From an uncultured Campylobacter sp. (GTDB taxonomy: Bacteria > Campylobacterota > Campylobacteria > Campylobacterales > Campylobacteraceae), in NCBI RefSeq assembly GCF_938030815.1, contig NZ_CALHII010000267.1, positions 1-8,263 of the forward strand: DNA of 8,263 nucleotides, in the 5' to 3' direction. This document shows, in pieces, positions 1 through 5,944 of this stretch (positions within the stretch are counted from its first letter, which is position 1; every line of letters starts with the position of its first letter). Made by a program: the position numbers and the translations under genes. The notes beneath the pieces are model-generated. The model saw nothing but the letters and a program-made list of their open reading frames with translations. It was not told where the DNA came from and did no database searches.

Positions 1-143
1 TCTTTCTCCTGCAGGTTGCTTTGCGTGAGGAAGTATTTGACGATGATGCCACCTACTAAAAGCACGAAAACAAAAAGCAGCCCCGCCATCAAATCGGCGT
101 ATGCGATCCAAAAGGTCTCTTTTTCTTCGTTATTCGTTTTCAT
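1..143 (-). CDS. MotB/OmpA-family-like protein, N-terminus only (gene runs off the left edge)
   Basis: Only the first 47 codons are present. The start is the ATG at 143-141. The sequence shows a short charged N-terminus, then FWIAYADLMAGLLFVFVLLV, one membrane segment with an Asp at residue 17 (AYADLM). This layout is typical of MotB/OmpA-like stator subunits, where that Asp is the ion-carrying residue and the C-terminal part is a periplasmic OmpA-type domain. That part lies outside the window. The gene overlaps the end of the MotA/TolQ-like gene by 14 bases in another frame, and I see no clear Shine-Dalgarno before its ATG, so translation is probably coupled to the upstream gene. From memory the C. 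jejuni counterpart in this position is Cj0599, an OmpA-family protein. The family call is good; the function is unknown. Confidence 0.85.
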   Translation of the reverse strand, partial: MKTNNEEKETFWIAYADLMAGLLFVFVLLVGGIIVKYFLTQSNLQEK

Positions 144-1419
144 CTAAAAGTGCTTTTTCATCGATGCTCGCAAGCGTTTTTCGAAGCTCTTCGATTATGC
201 TTTCGTTGCTCGTCCGCGCAGCGCCCTCTCCAGCTAAAAGTGCCTTCAAATCCGCGCTTAGCCCCTTAAAGCTAGCGTCAATTTTAGCGGCGTAAGCATT
301 CTGTGAACTTGAAATTTCGCCCGCAAACCCGCCCAAGGAAGCATTTAGGCTCTTGATTTGAGCGCTTAATGCACTTGTAACGTTAGCCAGCTCGCCTTGC
401 CCGTCCGTTAAAGTCTTAGACTGGCTTAGATACTGCGCGGAAATTCCGTTTTGAATTTCGATTAGGCTTGCAGACACGGACTTAAGCGCAGATAAAATTT
501 GAGCGAAGCTCTTATCTAACTCACCGTGAGCGAGATTTGTCCTTTGGATCATCTCTCCTGCCTTTTCAAGCTCTTCTTGTGTAATCGCCATACTTCGCTT
601 CTCGGCTTCCATCACGCTTTCAAAAGCGCCGATTTTTTCATCGATTAGGCGGTTTAGCCTTTCAGTAAAATTCGTAGAGCTCATCATCGCAAATGAGCGC
701 GAAATTTCAGAATTAGCGTTTAAAATTTCACTCAGATAGCCCTGTGTTATTTCGTCTTTGTTCCAGAAAAAATTTTTAGTGGAATTTTTGTATTTAATGA
801 GCAGACGCTCATATTTACTAATGCCTTTTTTCTCAAAATATATCCACCAAAGCGCTAAGAAAATTCCATAGATCGAGACGTAAAACGCCGTACCTACGCC
901 GCCTAGAAGCTGCGCGATCTCGGTTTCGAGCCCATCGATATTGCTTGAGGAGAAGTGCGGCATCGAAATCGCAATCGAGATGAAGGTTCCTAAAATTCCA
1001 AGCATCGGAAAGACTGCCGACGCGACAGAAGCGTAGTTTTGATTACGCAGCGAATAGCCGTATTCGTCCACAAAAAGATCAAAGCTGGCATCGGATTTTT
1101 TCTTACCGCCAATGCTTAGGAGATTGGCGACGATGTAATTTTTTAGCTCTCGCTTGAAATCATCGATATTATTTTGAAAATTTAAGCAGCCATATTCTGC
1201 ATTATGACGAGCTAAAATTAGTGCAATAATGAGCAAAACCGCAAGCATCAGGATCGAGTGCGTCTCTACCTTCAGCCCGATAAGCCCCAAATAGCCCAGC
1301 AAAAACACCACAAAAACCGCGATCGGCAGAGCTGCGATCTTAAAAAAAACGCCCGCTAACGAGCGCTCCTTCGCCTCAGGTAGCGTGATATCGAGCACTT
1401 CGTTATTCGGGCGATCCAT
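130..1419 (-). CDS. MotA/TolQ/ExbB-like inner-membrane proton-channel protein with long coiled-coil tail
   Basis: A 429-aa protein with four predicted membrane helices, at about residues 25-48, 54-70, 129-152 and 170-196. The last two carry the MotA/TolQ/ExbB signature: FPMLGILGTFISI at about 137-149 and LLGGVGTAFYVSIYGIFLAL at 171-190. Residues 71-128 form a cytoplasmic loop. Residues about 220-425 are Glu/Lys/Ser/Ala-rich and look like a long helical or coiled-coil cytoplasmic tail, unlike TolQ and ExbB, which are about half this length. It starts 1 base after the fba stop (TAATATG) with AGGA 6 nt upstream inside the last fba codons, and overlaps the MotB-like gene by 14 nt. Together the pair should form a 5:2-type ion-driven stator in the inner membrane (inference from the family). 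From memory C. jejuni has Cj0598 here. Its tail recalls ZorA, but the protein is shorter and no Zorya effector is seen. Confidence 0.88.
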   Translation of the reverse strand: MDRPNNEVLDITLPEAKERSLAGVFFKIAALPIAVFVVFLLGYLGLIGLKVETHSILMLAVLLIIALILARHNAEYGCLNFQNNIDDFKRELKNYIVANLLSIGGKKKSDASFDLFVDEYGYSLRNQNYASVASAVFPMLGILGTFISIAISMPHFSSSNIDGLETEIAQLLGGVGTAFYVSIYGIFLALWWIYFEKKGISKYERLLIKYKNSTKNFFWNKDEITQGYLSEILNANSEISRSFAMMSSTNFTERLNRLIDEKIGAFESVMEAEKRSMAITQEELEKAGEMIQRTNLAHGELDKSFAQILSALKSVSASLIEIQNGISAQYLSQSKTLTDGQGELANVTSALSAQIKSLNASLGGFAGEISSSQNAYAAKIDASFKGLSADLKALLAGEGAARTSNESIIEELRKTLASIDEKALLDENE

Positions 1420-1420
1420 A

Positions 1421-2485
1421 TTAGTTCCTATTTAGGCAATTTAGATTGTCAAATGCGACTTGCAAGCGCGCCACCATACTCTGCTCGCCTGCCCTCAGCC
1501 ACTTGCGAGGATCGTAGAATTTTTTATTCGGTTTATCCTCACCTTCCGGATTGCCGATTTGAGCTTGCAAATAGCCGTGATTTTTGGCCTCATAAGCACG
1601 CACGCCGTCCCAAAACGCCCACTGCGTGTCAGTGTCGATATTCATCTTAACTACGCCGTAGCTAACGGCTGCCTTGATGTCGGAGGTCTCGCTGCCACTG
1701 CCGCCATGAAAGACGAAATTTACGGGCTTTTCAGATTGCAGATTAAATTTTTCTCGGACGAATTTTTGCGAATTTTTCAAAATTTCAGGTCTCAGCACAA
1801 CATTGCCCGGCTTATACACGCCGTGGACGTTGCCGAAGCTCGCTGCAATGCTGAATCTATCGCTGATTTTGCCAAGTCGCTCGTAGGCAAGCGCGACATC
1901 TGCAGGCTGGGTGTAAAGCCGAGCATTATCGACGCCGGTATTATCGACACCGTCCTCTTCGCCGCCTGTGACGCCAAGCTCGATCTCAAGCGAAATTCCA
2001 AGATCGCTTAAAATTTCCAAATACTTCTCGCAGGTAGCTAAATTTAGCTCCAAATCATCCTCGCTAAGATCGAGCATGTGCGAGCTAAAAAGCGGCACGC
2101 CGTGAGCTTTTTTATGAGCGGTATTGGCTTTTATAAGCTCGTCGATCCACGGGAGCAGCTTCCTTGCGGCATGATCGGTATGTAAAATCACCGCAACCCC
2201 ATAATGAGCCGCCAAAGCATGCACTTGATGCGCGCCTGCGATAGCGCCTAAAACTGCGGCATTAGGGCAAGTAGCGCCCGCATAAAACGCCGCGCCGCCG
2301 TTGCTAAACTGAATTATTACGGGCGAATTTGCGATTTTAGCGCTTTCCAAGACGGCGTTTATGGAGTTGCTCCCCACCACGTTTACCGCAGGGATCGCAA
2401 AGCCCTGTTGCTTCGCATACGCATAGACCTTACTTACGTCATCGCCGCTTAAAACGCCCGGTTTTACTATATCTAAAACGCCCAT
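1421..2485 (-). CDS. fba: Class II fructose-bisphosphate aldolase
   Basis: A 354-aa zinc-dependent aldolase that interconverts fructose 1,6-bisphosphate with glyceraldehyde-3-phosphate and dihydroxyacetone phosphate in the cytoplasm. In campylobacters it serves mainly gluconeogenesis, because the upper glycolytic pathway is usually incomplete. Family motifs are intact: HTDH at 102-105 (catalytic D104, zinc ligand H105), SSHMLDLSE at 134-142, EIELGVTGGEEDGVDN at 167-182 (E169 and the mobile-loop E176/E177), FGNVHGVYKPGN at 217-228 (zinc ligand H221), FHGGSGS at 259-265 (zinc ligand H260) and MNIDTDTQWA at 281-290. The length fits the E. coli FbaA type (359 aa). The start ATG has AGGAG 6 nt upstream, and the RBS lies in the 14-nt gap after the peb4 stop. 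It is the second gene of the operon, between peb4 and the MotA-like gene, as in C. jejuni (Cj0597, from memory). Nothing is missing. Confidence 0.97.
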   Translation of the reverse strand: MGVLDIVKPGVLSGDDVSKVYAYAKQQGFAIPAVNVVGSNSINAVLESAKIANSPVIIQFSNGGAAFYAGATCPNAAVLGAIAGAHQVHALAAHYGVAVILHTDHAARKLLPWIDELIKANTAHKKAHGVPLFSSHMLDLSEDDLELNLATCEKYLEILSDLGISLEIELGVTGGEEDGVDNTGVDNARLYTQPADVALAYERLGKISDRFSIAASFGNVHGVYKPGNVVLRPEILKNSQKFVREKFNLQSEKPVNFVFHGGSGSETSDIKAAVSYGVVKMNIDTDTQWAFWDGVRAYEAKNHGYLQAQIGNPEGEDKPNKKFYDPRKWLRAGEQSMVARLQVAFDNLNCLNRN

Positions 2486-2499
2486 TTTTAGCTCCTATA

Positions 2500-3309
2500 T
2501 TATTTATACTCGATTTTAGCGTTTTTGTGAAGATCTGCCGCTTTTTGCTCGACTACTTTCGCCGCTTTTTGCTGTCTAAGCACGCGCTCAATAAAAGGCT
2601 TTGCCTCGCTTTGACTTAACTGCTTTTTAGCTTGAGACTCCTCTTTTAACACGACGTGATATCCGACCCTGCTTTTAATCGCTTTAGTAGTGATTTGACC
2701 ATCTTTTATCTTAGAGATCGCATCGGCAAAAGGCTTGACCTGATCACTAGGCATCCAGCCTAGCTCGCCGCCGGTTTGTTTAGCCTGCGGATCGATAGAT
2801 TTAGCTTTGGCAAGCTCTGCAAATTTAGTAAATAGCGCACTGCCACTAAGCCCTTTTAACTGCTTAATAATATCGTTTGCCTCAGCTTCGGTTTTAACGA
2901 CGATCTGAGCCGCTTTGATTCTCGCAGGCTCGGTAAAGCGCGCTTTGTTTTTGTTATAAAAATCGGCTATTTCTTTATCATCGATATTTATTTTGCTGGC
3001 TTCTTTAGCCTGCCATACACGAAGCGCTAAGTTATCTTTTACGATTTCAAGCTCTTTTTTATAAACGTCTTCGTCCATAACGCCCGATTTTTTAGCTTCA
3101 TCCGTTAGCAGCATCAGATCGATGCCTTTATCGATAAGCTCCTTTTTTTGATCGGCATTAAGAGCAGCGATATCTACATTGCCTATGCCTTGAAGTAGTG
3201 GAGCGAGCTCTTTTTCAGTTACGTCTTTGCCATTTACGGTAGCGTAAACGGTAGCGTTAAGGCTGATAGCGGCAGCCAAACTAAGTGCTGTAAATAAAAC
3301 TTTTTTCAT
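2500..3309 (-). CDS. peb4: Peb4/Cbf2-type periplasmic SurA-like chaperone with parvulin PPIase domain
   Basis: A 269-aa exported protein. An N-terminal signal peptide (MKKVLFTALSLAAAISLNA, cleavage after about residue 19) is followed by an N-terminal helical SurA-like chaperone region (about 20-130), a parvulin domain (about 131-226: RIKAAQIVV, GGELGWMPSDQVKPF, GYHVVL) and a C-terminal helix ending KIEYK, as in C. jejuni Peb4. Peb4 helps outer-membrane protein biogenesis and was first known as a major antigen. The parvulin HILV motif reads AQIVV here, so Gln135 replaces the usual first active-site His, while His218 (GYHVV) is kept. Prolyl isomerase activity may therefore be weak. I chose ATG 3309 over the in-frame GTG one codon upstream, because AAGGA at 3316-3320 is 6 nt from the ATG but only 3 nt from the GTG. 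It is the first gene of the operon. Confidence 0.94.
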   Translation of the reverse strand: MKKVLFTALSLAAAISLNATVYATVNGKDVTEKELAPLLQGIGNVDIAALNADQKKELIDKGIDLMLLTDEAKKSGVMDEDVYKKELEIVKDNLALRVWQAKEASKINIDDKEIADFYNKNKARFTEPARIKAAQIVVKTEAEANDIIKQLKGLSGSALFTKFAELAKAKSIDPQAKQTGGELGWMPSDQVKPFADAISKIKDGQITTKAIKSRVGYHVVLKEESQAKKQLSQSEAKPFIERVLRQQKAAKVVEQKAADLHKNAKIEYK

Positions 3310-3338
3310 CACAATTCCTTAAAAAAATTTTAATGGCG

Positions 3339-3366
3339 ATTATAACTCAAAGTTGTTAACAATCAA
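3339..3366 (-). promoter_or_regulatory. Sigma-70-type promoter of the peb4-fba-MotA/B-like operon
   Basis: On the minus strand a perfect TATAAT occupies 3344-3339, about 30 nt before the peb4 start. A TTGATT (4 of 6 to the -35 consensus) lies at 3366-3361 with a 16-nt spacer. A perfect 10-bp palindrome, TTGTTAACAA (3353-3362), sits in the spacer and touches the -35, so a repressor could act there. Predicted by eye only. Confidence 0.6.
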
Positions 3367-3388
3367 ACTGTACTTTAGAATTTTAGGG

Positions 3389-3394
3389 TAGAAT
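3389..3394 (+). promoter_or_regulatory. Putative -10 element for nth
   Basis: TAGAAT lies 20 nt before the nth start codon, in T-rich sequence and without a clear -35, which is usual for campylobacter promoters. It gives a short leader that still includes the GAGGA ribosome binding site at 3403-3407. Confidence 0.45.
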
Positions 3395-3414
3395 TCCGCC
3401 TTGAGGAAATACAA

Positions 3415-4050
3415 ATGAGAAGTAAAAAAGATATTTTAGAGATAAAAAAGAGAATTTTACAAAACTTCGCGGAAGAGCGCAGTGAGTTGAAATTTAAAGA
3501 TAACTATCAGCTTTTGGTCTGCGTGATGCTTAGCGCGCAGTGTACAGACAAGCGGGTAAATTTGATCACGCCGCGCTTTTTTGCGGAATTTCCTAGCGTT
3601 AAGGAGCTCGCAAAGGCCAATCTGGCAAGCGTAAAGCTGCTAATTAGCTCGTGTAATTTCTACAACAACAAAGCGGTAAATTTAATCAAAATGGCGCAGG
3701 CGGTAGTTAGCGACTTTGACGGCGTCGTACCGCTTGATGAAGCGGGGCTAAAATCTCTTGCGGGCGTGGGGCAAAAGACCGCTCACGTCGTGCTTTTAGA
3801 GGGTGCGGGCGCAAACGTGATGGCGGTAGATACGCACGTCTTTCGCGTCGCGCATCGCCTAGGGCTGAGCCGTGCAAAGACGCCCGAGCTTACGGAGCGC
3901 GATCTGAGCGAGGCTTTTAAGACGGATCTTGGCAAGCTGCACCAAGGCATGGTGCTTTTCGGCCGCTACACCTGTAAGGCGATCAAGCCAAACTGCAAGG
4001 AGTGCTTTTTAAACGAGCTGTGCCACAGCAAGGATAAGAATTTTCCGTAA
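3415..4050 (+). CDS. nth: Endonuclease III (DNA glycosylase/AP lyase)
   Basis: A 211-aa base-excision repair enzyme, the same length as E. coli Nth. It removes oxidised pyrimidines and cleaves at the abasic site. The sequence shows the helix-hairpin-helix-GPD fold: LAGVGQKTAHVVL at 115-127 with the catalytic Lys121, and AVDTHVFRVAHRLGL at 137-151 with the catalytic Asp139. The C-terminal 4Fe-4S cluster is complete, with cysteines at 187, 194, 197 and 203 in the C-x6-C-x2-C-x5-C spacing. SAQCTDKRVN at 40-49 is also a family motif. The ATG start has GAGGA 7 nt upstream. The gene is divergent from peb4, as in C. jejuni, and convergent with the unknown 443-aa gene. Nothing abnormal is seen. Confidence 0.97.
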   Translation: MRSKKDILEIKKRILQNFAEERSELKFKDNYQLLVCVMLSAQCTDKRVNLITPRFFAEFPSVKELAKANLASVKLLISSCNFYNNKAVNLIKMAQAVVSDFDGVVPLDEAGLKSLAGVGQKTAHVVLLEGAGANVMAVDTHVFRVAHRLGLSRAKTPELTERDLSEAFKTDLGKLHQGMVLFGRYTCKAIKPNCKECFLNELCHSKDKNFP

Positions 4051-4085
4051 AATTTCAGCCTGCAGATGCGAGCTTAAATTTTACG
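4046..4085. repeat. 10-bp perfect inverted repeat overlapping the nth stop codon
   Basis: CGTAAAATTT (4046-4055) and AAATTTTACG (4076-4085) are perfect complements around a 20-nt loop. The left arm includes the nth TAA. It may act as a weak terminator or protect the 3' end of the nth mRNA, but no T-run follows. AAATTT is itself palindromic and very common in this DNA, so part of the match may be chance. Confidence 0.4.
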
Positions 4086-4187
4086 CACTTAAATTTGACG
4101 GAATTTTAAAATTTTGACGCCTTGTCTAAACCCGCTCTACGGCAGACGTTCGGCTTTATGGCGCGAAAAATTTAGATTGAAATTTTA

Positions 4188-4193
4188 TATAAT
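4188..4193 (+). promoter_or_regulatory. Orphan TATAAT box with no gene downstream
   Basis: A perfect plus-strand TATAAT lies in an AT-rich setting in the spacer between convergent genes. The only structure ahead of it is the hairpin with T-run at 4217-4241, after which transcription would run antisense into the 443-aa gene. It could make a very short RNA, or be a chance match in AT-rich DNA. Confidence 0.25.
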
Positions 4194-4216
4194 GCCTCTT
4201 TGATTTTTATATTTAT

Positions 4217-4241
4217 AGCAAAATTTAAAATTTTGCTTTTT
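4217..4241 (+). terminator. Putative intrinsic terminator downstream of nth
   Basis: AGCAAAATTT, one A, then AAATTTTGCT form a near-complete palindrome at 4217-4237 (about 8 bp of usable stem), with a T-run at 4237-4241. Orientation and T-run fit termination of plus-strand transcripts from nth, although it lies 167 bp after the stop. It also lies just beyond the stop of the convergent gene and could serve both directions. The stem has little GC, so confidence is modest. Confidence 0.4.
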
Positions 4242-4246
4242 GGAAC

Positions 4247-5578
4247 TTACTGTTTTGCCAGCCAAGCCCGGTATCCTTCGCTTTTAATCACGTCCGCGAT
4301 ACTTTTTGCCACCTCCTGCGGCAAAAATTCGGACTTTTTGTCGATGACGGACGCTAGCGCGTAAGTGCTATCGTAATCTTTCAACTCCAAGCCCGCGCGC
4401 ACCAGCGTTTCGTATAAAAACGGCTCGTCTTTTTCGATGCTTACCGCATCATCGTTTAAAAATTCATAGATGAACGCAAGCTGTTTTTTATCGCCGATCT
4501 TTAAAAAATAATCGGCTAAATTCGTCGCGCTCTTAATGATGATTTTGCGTAGGTTATCTATCTGCCGCGCAGAGTAACGCTGCGTAATCAACCGCCAATT
4601 TTCCGCCATTCTCGCCGCAATGATAGACAGCTTGAAAGCTCTGCCGCCATAAGCATATTTTTCGCTTTCATCGTCTATTTTTTCTATGGCTCCGAATTCG
4701 CTCACCATATGCTCGTATAGCTCCTCATCGCTGCCGATGAAATTTTCTAAATATATCGTCTCGGCGATAGTCTCGGAATTTTCGGGCAGATCGCCTGCGT
4801 CTTCGGGCTCCTGCTCTTCATTCTCTTCATCCATGGCGGCTTTTCTAGCTTCAAAAGTTTTAAAATCCACCAGCGGATTAACGCCCTTTTTTACAAATTC
4901 AAAAAAGGCGGAAATATCTATCTGATGCTCATCTTCGCAAATTCCGTCCTTAAACATCAGCTCGCTATTTTCGAAAAATTCCCAACCCTCAAGCGCGCCC
5001 GGGTAGCTTTGACCGATCCGTCCGTCTAGGATATAGACGCATTCGCTAGCGCTATGATCAGGCATCGCGTGGTCGTTTGAAACGATATACGGCGCTTGCG
5101 TTTTTCCAAAAACTTGCAACACTCCGTCGTTGTATTCGCCGCTTATACCCCAAATCGCCGTTAGATTGCCGCCGATTGCGATAACGCCGTCCTGCGAATG
5201 CAGATAATTACACGCCGTATCTTTGGCGACCTGTAAAAACAGATAATCATCATCGATGATATCGCCGCCGGTGGATAAATTTCCGTTAACAAACATCGCT
5301 CGCGCGTTATTTTTGCCGCCTGCTTCGTTAAATTTATCCTTAAGCCAAGCGGAATTTATCGTGCCTCCCGACAGGCTAAGATCGCCGTCAAACACCAGCA
5401 CGCAGGAACTACTATCCAAATGTAAATTTGAGCCGAATTTTTGCTCAAATTCATCATAAGGCAGTATAAAAACGGGTGGAATTTTGGTTGCGAAAGGGCT
5501 ATGGTCTTCGTATTGCTTTGCTTGTGATTTAACGATCTGCTCGCAATTTTGCAGAAAATTTTTGATCTGGCTTTTCAT
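4247..5578 (-). CDS. Protein of unknown function: beta-solenoid-like N-terminal half, helical C-terminal half
   Basis: A 443-aa protein I do not recognise as a named family. There is no signal peptide or membrane segment, so it is probably cytoplasmic. Residues about 57-190 contain repeated short strand-Gly/Asn/Asp turns: VLVFDGDLSLSGG (60-72), MFVNGNLSTGGDI (95-107), GVIAIGGNLTAI (131-142), GVLQVFGKTQAPYI (152-165) and VYILDGRIGQ (181-190). This pattern suggests a right-handed beta-solenoid of the bactofilin-like or GNL-repeat kind. SNDHAMPDH follows at 167-175. A strongly acidic linker (about 249-269) leads to a helical region (285-443) with HEAT/TPR-like spacing but no clear repeat. The start ATG has AAGGA 7 nt upstream. 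The gene stands alone: convergent with nth and separated from pepD by 366 bp of repeats. Codon use resembles its neighbours, so there is no clear sign of recent transfer. Confidence 0.8.
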   Translation of the reverse strand: MKSQIKNFLQNCEQIVKSQAKQYEDHSPFATKIPPVFILPYDEFEQKFGSNLHLDSSSCVLVFDGDLSLSGGTINSAWLKDKFNEAGGKNNARAMFVNGNLSTGGDIIDDDYLFLQVAKDTACNYLHSQDGVIAIGGNLTAIWGISGEYNDGVLQVFGKTQAPYIVSNDHAMPDHSASECVYILDGRIGQSYPGALEGWEFFENSELMFKDGICEDEHQIDISAFFEFVKKGVNPLVDFKTFEARKAAMDEENEEQEPEDAGDLPENSETIAETIYLENFIGSDEELYEHMVSEFGAIEKIDDESEKYAYGGRAFKLSIIAARMAENWRLITQRYSARQIDNLRKIIIKSATNLADYFLKIGDKKQLAFIYEFLNDDAVSIEKDEPFLYETLVRAGLELKDYDSTYALASVIDKKSEFLPQEVAKSIADVIKSEGYRAWLAKQ

Positions 5579-5604
5579 TTTTATATCCTTTTAAATTACT
5601 ATTT

Positions 5605-5619
5605 CGGAAAGTAGTTCCG
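5605..5619. repeat. Small inverted repeat upstream of the 443-aa gene
   Basis: CGGAA, AGTAG, TTCCG: a 5-bp stem with a 5-nt loop, 27 bases before the start codon of the unknown gene. It could be an operator or a leader hairpin. I see no clear -10 box nearby, so the promoter of that gene is not identified. Confidence 0.3.
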
Positions 5620-5650
5620 CCGAGCAAATTTTGGCGTCCGTCCTGCTTCA

Positions 5651-5694
5651 TTCTTTGCATTTGCAACTTTCAAGAAGCAGTTGCGAGCAAAGAG
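5651..5694. repeat. Long interrupted stem-loop 1
   Basis: TTCTTTGC (5651-5658) pairs with 5687-5694 (one wobble), and TTGCAACT (5661-5668) pairs with 5679-5686 (one wobble). A 2-nt bulge and a 10-nt loop interrupt them. This gives about 16 pairs in all, too many to be likely by chance. Confidence 0.5.
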
Positions 5695-5748
5695 AAACAA
5701 AAATCTCTTTCAAAACCAGCGTAGCAACGCCGCAGGCGGGGTTTCTAT

Positions 5749-5771
5749 AAAAGCGCTCGTGAGACAAGCCG
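5749..5771 (-). repeat. Direct repeat, copy 1 (23 bp)
   Basis: On the minus strand it reads CGGCTTGTCT, CAC, GAGCGCTTTT. The second copy at 5915-5937 matches 20 of 23 bases; the differences are the three central bases. The spacing of 166 bp and the hairpins in between suggest a repeated module. GAGCGCTTTT contains the palindrome AGCGCT. Confidence 0.6.
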
Positions 5772-5817
5772 CCCAAATAAAATAAAGGCGAAGTATTTTG
5801 AGATGATTTTTGGGGTT

Positions 5818-5850
5818 TTCTGCTTCGCAAGCTCGCAGCTGCAAGCAGAA
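5818..5850. repeat. Stem-loop 2
   Basis: TTCTGCTT (5818-5825) and AAGCAGAA (5843-5850) are perfect 8-bp complements. The interior GCA/TGC and AGCT/AGCT can pair further, giving a compact GC-richer hairpin. Confidence 0.5.
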
Positions 5851-5853
5851 GAA

Positions 5854-5904
5854 GTTAAAATTTGACGAAGATAAGGCATATAGCCTATCGAGTCAAATTT
5901 TAAC
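5854..5904 (-). terminator. Stem-loop 3: 13-bp perfect inverted repeat downstream of pepD
   Basis: GTTAAAATTTGAC (5854-5866) and GTCAAATTTTAAC (5892-5904) are perfect 13-bp complements. The 25-nt loop folds again: GATA/TATC and GGC/GCC with one bulged A. It lies 40 nt past the pepD stop on the minus strand, so it may terminate or stabilise the pepD transcript. No run of T follows, only CTTCTTC, so a Rho-independent terminator is not certain. Confidence 0.45.
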
Positions 5905-5914
5905 GAAATCCGCA

Positions 5915-5937
5915 AAAAGCGCTCAAAAGACAAGCCG
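5915..5937 (-). repeat. Direct repeat, copy 2 (23 bp)
   Basis: Minus strand CGGCTTGTCT, TTT, GAGCGCTTTT, matching copy 1 except for the three central bases. It lies 7 bases past the end of pepD, next to the 13-bp inverted repeat. Confidence 0.6.
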
Positions 5938-5944
5938 TTCCAAG

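Larger units (their letters stand above)
5579..5944. repeat. 366-bp non-coding stretch dense in stem-loops and repeats
   Basis: I find no convincing gene here. Short open frames exist on the minus strand (5648-5830 and 5745-5933), but they lack ribosome binding sites, overlap each other in different frames and give low-complexity translations. The stretch instead holds three separate stem-loops (5651-5694, 5818-5850, 5854-5904), a small inverted repeat at 5605-5619 and a 23-bp direct repeat (5749-5771 and 5915-5937). This density suggests an intergenic repeat element or the remains of one. Confidence 0.55.

Noticed and set aside
1..1419. A complete Zorya defence system
   Set aside because: Only MotA-like and MotB-like components are seen, the tail is shorter than in ZorA, and the context (peb4, fba) is a conserved housekeeping operon. 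No ZorC, ZorD or ZorE is in the window.
1460..2011. A 183-codon open frame on the plus strand
   Set aside because: It is the antisense shadow of fba, a complete and well-conserved enzyme.
3310..3312. GTG start for peb4 one codon upstream
   Set aside because: It would be only 3 nt from the AAGGA site. The ATG at 3309 has a 6-nt spacing and begins a normal MKK signal peptide.
4051..4246. tRNA or other known RNA gene in the nth spacer
   Set aside because: No cloverleaf, CCA end or TψC-like GTTCRANNC motif was found; only AT-rich inverted repeats.
5648..5933. Two overlapping minus-strand open frames of about 60 codons (5648-5830 and 5745-5933)
   Set aside because: They run through stem-loops and direct repeats in different frames. 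The 62-codon one would start at a TTG with no good ribosome binding site, and neither resembles a protein family I know.
5749..5937. CRISPR array
   Set aside because: There are only two imperfect copies 166 bp apart, with no regular spacers and no cas genes.
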